A DNA stretch of 37,974 nucleotides, from contig NZIQ01000008.1 of the NCBI GenBank assembly GCA_002691685.1, positions 1-37,974 of the forward strand, given 5' to 3'. The notes beneath the pieces were generated by a model. That model saw only the letters and a program-made list of their open reading frames with translations. It ran no database searches and was not told where the DNA came from. Shown in pieces: positions 32,731 through 37,974 of the stretch; within the stretch, counting starts at the first letter, position 1; each line of letters opens with the position of its first letter. This DNA is from Flavobacteriaceae bacterium (lineage in GTDB: Bacteria > Bacteroidota > Bacteroidia > Flavobacteriales > Flavobacteriaceae). The position numbers and the translations under genes are program-made.

Positions 32731-34848
32731 TTAAATATAGGGAATAATTAATTGATAACTACCTACTGCACATATGTAAGCTATAAGCGTCATGGCGCCA
32801 AACTGCAGCATAGGCCATTTCCAGCTGTTGGTTTCTTTTTTTACAATGGCAAGGGTGCTCATACATTGCATGGCAAAGGCGTAAAAGAGGAGTATAGCAA
32901 TTCCAGAGGCCAAGTTAAAACGTTTCAATCCACTTGAGGTGCGTTCGGAATCCATTTTTTCTCGAATGGTTTGTTGATCTTCTTCATCAACGCTATAAAT
33001 CGTAGCTAAGGTTCCAACAAACACTTCTCTTGCTGCAAAAGAGGTGATAAGTGCTATTCCTATTTTCCAATCTAGGCCCATGGGTTTCACCATAGGTTCG
33101 ATTGCTTTACCCATATATCCAATGAATGAATGTTCTAATTTGTAGTTGGAGATTTCCTGCTCAACAGCTTCTTTAGTCCAATTCATTTTCGATGCTTCAA
33201 CCTTACTAGTCACTATTTGTTCGGCATTTTTAAAATCCTTTCCTATTCCATTAGAACCTAAAAACCAAATAATTACCGAAAGTGCTAAAATCAAACGTCC
33301 AGCCTCAGTTAAAAAACTTTTAGTCTTTTCATATACGGTGATTCCCACATTTTTAAATTGGGGTCTGCGTAACGGAGGCATCTCTACCATGAAGAAGTCG
33401 GTCTTTGGAATTTTTAACACCCCATTAAGCACGGCAGCTGCTAATAAAGCCATAGCAAAACCTAAAAAATAAAGCAGGGTCAGTACTAAAGGTTGTAATC
33501 CGAGTCCTAGAAAACGCTCATTTGGAATGACGAGTGAAATGATGATTAAATAGACGGGGAGCCGAGCCGAACAAGTGGTAAAAGGCACTACTAAAATAGT
33601 AATCAAACGGTCTTTCCAATTCTCGATATTTCTCGTGGCCATAACAGCAGGAATCGCACAAGCCGTCCCAGTCATCAAAGGTACAATACTCTTACCGCTC
33701 AATCCGAAAGGTCGCATGAGACGATCCACCATAAATACCACTCGTGACATATAACCGCTCTCCTCGAGTAAAGCAATGAAGAAACTCAAAAAAGCGATTT
33801 GGGGGATAAAGATGACCACCCCTCCTATTCCAGCTATAAGCCCATCAGACAGCAAATCGGCAAAAACTCCAGCTGGCAAGCTGTTTTGAACGACTTGAGC
33901 TAGGCCTGCAAAAAGCTCGTCAATGGCATCCATGGGAATACTACTAAAGTCAAAAATAACTTGAAAAATTGTAAGGAGAATTGCTCCAAAAATGATAAAG
34001 CCTAGGAATTTATTGGTCAGTACTCGATCGAGATGACCCTCCCACCCATCTGCTTTTAGCCTGTTTTTGATATAAGCTTTGCTTATTGCTGCATTTATGA
34101 ATTTATAACGCAGTACAGTTTCTTTATGTTGTAATTTTTTTAACTCCGCTTTTGTTTTGGTACTAGTCAAGTCTTCCTTTTGGAGTGGGGGGTTTTTCTC
34201 TATGGGCATGAAATTCACATCCTGGGTAATGAGCAACCAAAGTTTATAGGGGTCAAAACTTGAAAAGATCGATTTTAATTGTTCAAAATAGACCTGATCT
34301 ATAGCGGTAATATCAGTACATGTATCAGTATTTAGTTCTTGGTGATTTACGAGCTGGGTTTTAAGCTCATCAATTCCTAATTCACTTCGAGTACTGATCA
34401 AAATGACTTTAGTGTTTAGTTCTTTTTCTAGTGTTTCTACATCGATTTCAATCCCTTTTTTGGCCATTCGATCAGCCATATTAATGACTAACAGGGTTGG
34501 TATTTTCAAATCTTTAATCTGTGTAAAAAGCAAAAGATTTCGCTTGAGATTTTCTACCTCAGCTACGACAACAATCACCTCTGGGTGATCTGTATTCTTT
34601 TTATTAAGTAATATTTCGACTACTACACTCTCATCTAAAGAAGTTGTATTCAAACTATAAGTACCTGGTAAATCAATGATGTCTGCAGTGGTAGATTCAT
34701 TCAAACTACAGCGCCCTGTTTTTTTCTCAACCGTGATACCGGGGTAATTTCCAACCTTTTGACGCAATCCTGTAAGGGCATTGAACACAGAGGTTTTTCC
34801 CGTATTAGGGTTACCAACAAGAGCAACTTTAAGGGAATTTGAACTCAT
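32731..34848 (-). CDS. feoB: Ferrous iron transporter FeoB
   Basis: The 705-residue inner-membrane Fe(II) transporter has an N-terminal G domain: G1 GNPNTGKT (12-19), DLPGTYSL, and NMADR for base recognition. A helical spacer follows, then a membrane domain with two Gate regions (for example MTGTACAIPAVMATRN). The length is typical of the unfused type. It lies 17 bases after feoA and three bases before the small Cys-rich gene. Confidence 0.95.
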   Translation of the reverse strand: MSSNSLKVALVGNPNTGKTSVFNALTGLRQKVGNYPGITVEKKTGRCSLNESTTADIIDLPGTYSLNTTSLDESVVVEILLNKKNTDHPEVIVVVAEVENLKRNLLLFTQIKDLKIPTLLVINMADRMAKKGIEIDVETLEKELNTKVILISTRSELGIDELKTQLVNHQELNTDTCTDITAIDQVYFEQLKSIFSSFDPYKLWLLITQDVNFMPIEKNPPLQKEDLTSTKTKAELKKLQHKETVLRYKFINAAISKAYIKNRLKADGWEGHLDRVLTNKFLGFIIFGAILLTIFQVIFDFSSIPMDAIDELFAGLAQVVQNSLPAGVFADLLSDGLIAGIGGVVIFIPQIAFLSFFIALLEESGYMSRVVFMVDRLMRPFGLSGKSIVPLMTGTACAIPAVMATRNIENWKDRLITILVVPFTTCSARLPVYLIIISLVIPNERFLGLGLQPLVLTLLYFLGFAMALLAAAVLNGVLKIPKTDFFMVEMPPLRRPQFKNVGITVYEKTKSFLTEAGRLILALSVIIWFLGSNGIGKDFKNAEQIVTSKVEASKMNWTKEAVEQEISNYKLEHSFIGYMGKAIEPMVKPMGLDWKIGIALITSFAAREVFVGTLATIYSVDEEDQQTIREKMDSERTSSGLKRFNLASGIAILLFYAFAMQCMSTLAIVKKETNSWKWPMLQFGAMTLIAYICAVGSYQLIIPYI

Positions 34849-34865
34849 GGTTAGGCTCTTTGCAT

Positions 34866-35090
34866 TTAGACCGTTTCAACAAAAATTCTAACGGCAGTTT
34901 CTCTTCGAATAGCAATTTGTGATCCTTCGAGTTCCACACAAATGGGGTCTTTTAAAGGGGCTATACTGTGAAGCACAATTTGATTGCCTGGAAGACACCC
35001 TAATTCTAATAATTTCACTGGCACGGCATCCTCTTCAAATGAGGCTATTGTGGCCCTCTCTCCTACCTTGAGTTGTGACAGCTTCTTCAC
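34866..35090 (-). CDS. feoA: Ferrous iron transport protein A
   Basis: The 74-residue SH3-like protein with LLELGCLPGNQIVL and a closing IAIRRETAVRIFVE is typical FeoA. It is a cytoplasmic partner needed for FeoB function. It is first in the feoA-feoB-small protein-plug lipoprotein set, with its own promoter candidate and a possible metal-regulator box upstream. Confidence 0.93.
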   Translation of the reverse strand: MKKLSQLKVGERATIASFEEDAVPVKLLELGCLPGNQIVLHSIAPLKDPICVELEGSQIAIRRETAVRIFVETV

Positions 35091-35098
35091 TTTTCTTA

Positions 35099-35127
35099 TT
35101 TAGAATTATTTTAAGTAGTCAAAAATA
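35099..35127 (-). promoter_or_regulatory. feoA promoter candidate with DtxR-like box
   Basis: A TATTTTTG -7 candidate lies at 35120-35127. Just downstream, on the plus strand, TTTAGAATTATTTTAA (35099-35114) is an imperfect palindrome. It matches the operator of the DtxR-type gene (27616-27631) at 12 of 16 positions, with one half-site (TTTAGA) identical. A link between that regulator and feo is suggested, not shown. Confidence 0.4.
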
Positions 35128-35145
35128 ATGAAAATATTGAAGGAA

Positions 35146-35820
35146 TTAATTGGAGTAGGTACTTTTTAAAATCGCAATGTCTCGAATCAACTTCTCAACC
35201 TCTTCTTTATTTGTGCCATCGTAGTAACCCCTTATGCGACGTTCTTTATCAATGAGCATAAAATTCTCAGTATGAATCATATCGTAGGCTCCGCCATCGC
35301 CGTCTTCCATTACCGCCATGTATGATTTTCTGGCTAATTCATAAATCTGTTTTTTATTACCGGTAACCAAGTTCCACTTTAAATCGACAACCCCTTTTTC
35401 TATCGCGTATTTCTTTAATTGCGCGACAGAGTCAATTTCTGGGGTAACCGAGTGAGACAAAAGCAACACCTCATTATCGTTTTTAAATTCATTTTGAACC
35501 TCAGCTAAATTGGCAGTCATTACCGGACAGATCGAGGGACATGTCGTAAAGAAAAAATCTGCTACGTAAATTTTATCTGCATAGGTGTCTTGGGTAATCG
35601 TATCTCCATTTTGATTGACCAATTTAAAGTCTGCAATTGTATGGTATTTTCTTACGTATTGCATGCTGCTGTCTACTAGTGTTGCACTCACCATATTCGG
35701 CTGATAAATCGGCAGGCGCTCTTTGGGCTTTAAGGCGTTGTAAAACAAGAATACAATGATTACAGAAAGTATTCCTAAGACTGCAAAAAAGAATTTAAAT
35801 CTAGAAAAGAAGTTAATCAT
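35146..35820 (-). CDS. SCO1/SenC family copper chaperone
   Basis: The 224-residue membrane-anchored thioredoxin-fold protein has one N-terminal helix (about 9-28). The copper-binding pair Cys94 and Cys98 (TTCPSICP) and His183 (IHTENF) are present. SCO proteins load copper into cytochrome c oxidase. The gene is 55 bases upstream of feoA on the same strand; feoA has its own promoter candidate, so co-transcription is uncertain. Confidence 0.93.
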   Translation of the reverse strand: MINFFSRFKFFFAVLGILSVIIVFLFYNALKPKERLPIYQPNMVSATLVDSSMQYVRKYHTIADFKLVNQNGDTITQDTYADKIYVADFFFTTCPSICPVMTANLAEVQNEFKNDNEVLLLSHSVTPEIDSVAQLKKYAIEKGVVDLKWNLVTGNKKQIYELARKSYMAVMEDGDGGAYDMIHTENFMLIDKERRIRGYYDGTNKEEVEKLIRDIAILKSTYSN

Positions 35821-35824
35821 TTCA

Positions 35825-35832
35825 CAAAGGTA
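35825..35832 (-). promoter_or_regulatory. -7 element of the SCO gene, leaderless arrangement
   Basis: TACCTTTG on the minus strand lies four bases before the ATG at 35820, the same sequence and spacing as at dxs. Transcription would begin at or beside the start codon. Confidence 0.5.
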
Positions 35833-35864
35833 GTTTCTACGCTTTTATTTTAAACATATTAAGG

Positions 35865-35872
35865 TAACTTTG
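35865..35872 (+). promoter_or_regulatory. -7 element of rseP
   Basis: TAACTTTG on the plus strand fits TAnnTTTG, 18 bases before the rseP start. No clear -33 element is seen. Confidence 0.4.
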
Positions 35873-35890
35873 CAGCCATAATTTTAAGCT

Positions 35891-37237
35891 ATGGCCATTC
35901 AAATTGTACAATTTTTTATAAGCCTTTCTATTTTAATTATTCTTCACGAGTTGGGGCATTTCATCCCTGCCAAACTATTTAAGACTCGTGTAGAAAAATT
36001 TTATTTGTTTTTTGATATAAAATATTCGCTCTTCAAGAAAAAAATTGGAGAAACAGAATACGGTATAGGGTGGCTTCCACTCGGTGGCTATGTAAAAATC
36101 TCTGGCATGATAGATGAGTCTATGGACAAGGAACAAATGAACCAGCCAGTTCAAGACTATGAATTTAGAGCTAAACCTGCATGGCAGAGACTCATCATAA
36201 TGGTCGGTGGAGTTACAGTTAACTTTATTTTGGCAGTAATCATTTACATCGGTTTGGCATGGGCTTATGGTGACCAGTACATCCCCATGGATAGCCTCAA
36301 AGGTGGAGTTTGGGTCGTAGAAGAAGAAATTGGAGATGCTGCAGGATTAAAAACTGGAGATAAGATTCTGGCCATAGACGGAACAGCAATTGAATCGTTT
36401 CGTTCGGTCTTCTTAGAATTGGTCAATGGCGAAGAGGTCACACTTATTAGAGATGGAAAAACACAAACAAAAGATATTCCCGTAGGCTTCATCTCGAAAC
36501 TTATTGATGACGATGAGAAAGCCCGCTTTTTAGCTTATCGCATTCCATTTATGATTGGAGGGATTCCTGAAGACTCGCACAATGCTAATGCAGGGCTTGA
36601 AGTTGAAGATCAGATTCTTAGTTTAGGTGACGATAAGGTCGAGTTTTATGATGAAGTCAAATCGATCTTAGAAAAATATAAGGGTCAAGAAATTAGCGCA
36701 GAAGTTAAAAGAGTAAGCGGCGCTGTGGAATCGGTTAACCTTATGGTTAGTGACTCAGCCACCATAGGTGTTTTAAGCGGAATTCCTCCCATTAAAACTC
36801 TAGAAGATTTAAATTACTTAGGGGTAACTCAAGTAGACTACAATTTTTTTCAAGCATTTCCGGCTGGAATTGACAAAGGAGTTAGTACACTTGGATCTTA
36901 TGTAAAGCAATTAAAGAAAATATTTAATCCTGCTACTGGAGCCTACAAAGGAGTTGGAGGATTCGCTGCCATTGGAAGTTTATTTCCAGATACATGGAGC
37001 TGGGCTGATTTTTGGTCAACTACCGCTCTTATTTCGATTATTTTGGCCTTTATGAATATTTTGCCTATACCCGCACTAGATGGCGGTCATGTCATGTTTT
37101 TACTGTATGAAATGGTCTCTGGCAGAAAGCCAAGCGATAAGTTTATGGAGGCTGCGCAAATGGTCGGATTCTTTCTACTGATTGCCCTACTTTTATTTGC
37201 AAACGGTAACGATTTGTATAAGTTTATTTTCAAATAA
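35891..37237 (+). CDS. rseP: Site-2 metalloprotease RseP (M50 family)
   Basis: The 448-residue intramembrane zinc protease has HELGH at residues 19-23 in the first helix and a PDZ-like pair in the middle (for example GDKILAIDGTAIESF and VEDQILSLGDDKVEFY). The third ligand motif NILPIPALDGGH lies near the C-terminus. It cuts membrane-bound substrates such as anti-sigma factors after a first cut by another protease. It is a single gene. Confidence 0.95.
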   Translation: MAIQIVQFFISLSILIILHELGHFIPAKLFKTRVEKFYLFFDIKYSLFKKKIGETEYGIGWLPLGGYVKISGMIDESMDKEQMNQPVQDYEFRAKPAWQRLIIMVGGVTVNFILAVIIYIGLAWAYGDQYIPMDSLKGGVWVVEEEIGDAAGLKTGDKILAIDGTAIESFRSVFLELVNGEEVTLIRDGKTQTKDIPVGFISKLIDDDEKARFLAYRIPFMIGGIPEDSHNANAGLEVEDQILSLGDDKVEFYDEVKSILEKYKGQEISAEVKRVSGAVESVNLMVSDSATIGVLSGIPPIKTLEDLNYLGVTQVDYNFFQAFPAGIDKGVSTLGSYVKQLKKIFNPATGAYKGVGGFAAIGSLFPDTWSWADFWSTTALISIILAFMNILPIPALDGGHVMFLLYEMVSGRKPSDKFMEAAQMVGFFLLIALLLFANGNDLYKFIFK

Positions 37238-37277
37238 TAACGTCATAAATAATATTCGCACAAAGCTTTCGTTATTA

Positions 37278-37308
37278 TTTGTGCAGATTGAGATAAACAT
37301 TATATTTG
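37278..37308 (+). promoter_or_regulatory. Promoter of tRNA-Asn
   Basis: The -33 TTTG (37278-37281) and the -7 TATATTTG (37301-37308) are separated by exactly 19 bases. A 7-base inverted repeat, GCACAAA (37258-37264) and TTTGTGC (37278-37284), covers the -33 element. Confidence 0.8.
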
Positions 37309-37329
37309 CACCCGCTTATTAAGCCAAAT

Positions 37330-37403
37330 TCCTCCTTAGCTCAGTTGGTTAGAGCATCTGACTGTTAATCAGAGGGTCCAAGGTTCGAGTCCTTGAGGGG
37401 GAG
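37330..37403 (+). tRNA. tRNA-Asn (anticodon GTT)
   Basis: All four arms fold. The acceptor is TCCTCCT with AGGGGGA (one G-T pair), the anticodon stem is TCTGA/TCAGA with loop CTGTTAA, and the T arm is CAAGG-TTCGAGT-CCTTG. The anticodon at 37364-37366 is GTT. The CCA end is not encoded. It is a single gene between a promoter and a terminator. Confidence 0.97.
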
Positions 37404-37409
37404 CAACAG

Positions 37410-37434
37410 CCCATCAGAGATGATGGGTTTTTTT
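37410..37434 (+). terminator. Intrinsic terminator after tRNA-Asn
   Basis: CCCATCA (37410-37416) pairs with TGATGGG (37421-37427) around GAGA and is followed by seven T residues. Confidence 0.92.
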
Positions 37435-37756
37435 ATGCCTTGTATTTACTGGGCTCGCATCAAGTCAACACCTTCACAATTTCAAGATGTTAAGGCTATT
37501 AAAGATACGAAATAAGCTTGGCAGTTTCCACTAAATTTGGCTAAAACTGCCAGATTTTGGCACTTATTTGGCAGTAAATTATAGAATAAATAGTGGCTTT
37601 TTGAATTGATGTAAAATGAATAATTCCGAGTTGGAGTATTCCACTTTTATGAATTCATTAATTGAACATTACCATTATAAAAGTTAGAGGATATCCCATA
37701 ACGATCCCTTTATTTTTATTCTTTATTATGTAAATTGAAAGTTTAAATCAAGCATA
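37435..37756. other. Gene-free region after tRNA-Asn with repeated TGGCAGT arms
   Basis: No convincing gene is present; a 26-codon frame at 37435-37515 is too short and lacks support. At 37517-37575 there is a cluster of TTTGGC-like words. TGGCAGTTT (37519-37527), AAACTGCCA (37544-37552) and TGGCAGT (37569-37575) begin exactly 25 bases apart. The middle arm can pair with either outer arm. Confidence 0.6.
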
Positions 37757-37974
37757 ATGAAAAATTTGATAACAATTTGTTTTTTTCTTTATACTCATAT
37801 GACTTACAGTCAAATTGGTAAAAATAACATTGAAGATATTGCAAATGATTTTATAAGCTCACTTACTCCAGATTTAAGAGAGAAAACACTTTATGAATTA
37901 AATAGCTCTGAAAGGACAAAGTTTTATTTTATTCCAATTGAACGAAGAGGTGTGAGCTTGAATAACTTAAATAA
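37757..37974 (+). CDS. DUF3500 family secreted protein, N-terminal part
   Basis: The frame is open from ATG 37757 to the right edge (72 codons). A signal peptide (cleavage near TYSQ, about residue 19) is followed by FISSLTPDLREKTLYELNSS, ERTKFYFIPIERRGVSL. This fits the N-terminus of DUF3500 proteins, which start with a 'fl-sL-peqR-kal-pfd-eeR-wh-fiPreRkGl' pattern. The function of the family is not established. Most of the protein lies outside the window. Confidence 0.7.
   Translation, partial: MKNLITICFFLYTHMTYSQIGKNNIEDIANDFISSLTPDLREKTLYELNSSERTKFYFIPIERRGVSLNNLN

Noticed and set aside
37330-37403. tRNA-Asn as a proven integration site
   Set aside because: Neither an integrase nor a second copy of the tRNA end is visible in the window, so an island boundary cannot be claimed.
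37435-37515. Short frame of 26 codons after the tRNA terminator
   Set aside because: Its ATG follows directly on the terminator T-tract, it is very short, and it shows no family features.

Overview
The window looks like a chromosome segment of a marine-type member of the Flavobacteriaceae (Bacteroidota). The DNA is AT-rich and starts are not preceded by Shine-Dalgarno sequences. Promoters fit the Bacteroidota pattern (TTTG or TTG, about 19 bp, then TAnnTTTG). There are many lipoproteins, a stand-alone TonB-plug-like lipoprotein, a flavobacterial-type lycopene cyclase and a curlin-like fibre protein. No phage, insertion sequence or CRISPR array was found.

Layout. (1) 1-1284 (-): 5' part of a secreted curlin-like repeat protein with at least 15 regular 23-24 residue units; it runs off the left edge. 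(2) 1702-10180: a divergent sugar-oxidation cluster. A flavin GMC oxidoreductase and its twin-arginine small subunit are on the minus strand. A lipoprotein TIM-barrel isomerase-like protein, an NHS-type MFS transporter, a Gfo/Idh/MocA oxidoreductase, a cytoplasmic TIM-barrel protein and two DUF1080 (3-keto-disaccharide hydrolase family) lipoproteins are on the plus strand. Together they read as a route that oxidises a glycoside at C3 and then cleaves it by elimination and hydration or by hydrolysis, instead of with a classical glycosidase. (3) 10199-13583: yicC-gmk-nadD-dgt operon with its own promoter. (4) 13572-18188: dxs (-), tadA (+), a cold-shock protein (-), and aspS with a small membrane protein (-). 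(5) 18287-25329: a small MORN-type secreted protein, then a tetR-tolC-hlyD-RND efflux operon on the minus strand with a clear operator in its promoter. (6) 25438-27567: a prenyl diphosphate synthase facing lycopene cyclase, tail to tail with no gap. (7) 27616-29134: a DtxR/MntR-type regulator coupled to a ZIP metal transporter, with an inverted repeat at the promoter. (8) 29131-32187: an unknown helical protein, an S9 peptidase and a DUF2141 protein. (9) 32174-35820 (-): SCO protein, then feoA-feoB, a 52-residue Cys-rich membrane protein not visible to ordinary ORF length cut-offs, and the plug-like lipoprotein. (10) 35891-37237: rseP. (11) 37301-37434: tRNA-Asn with promoter and terminator. 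(12) 37435-37974: a gene-free stretch with three evenly spaced TGGCAGT arms, then the N-terminus of a DUF3500 protein.

The best candidate for an under-described system is the cluster at 1702-10180, because its parts are divided between the Tat or periplasmic route, the lipoprotein route and the cytoplasm. The repeat protein at the left edge and the extended feo operon are also worth attention. All functions are assigned from sequence reading only; no database search was run.
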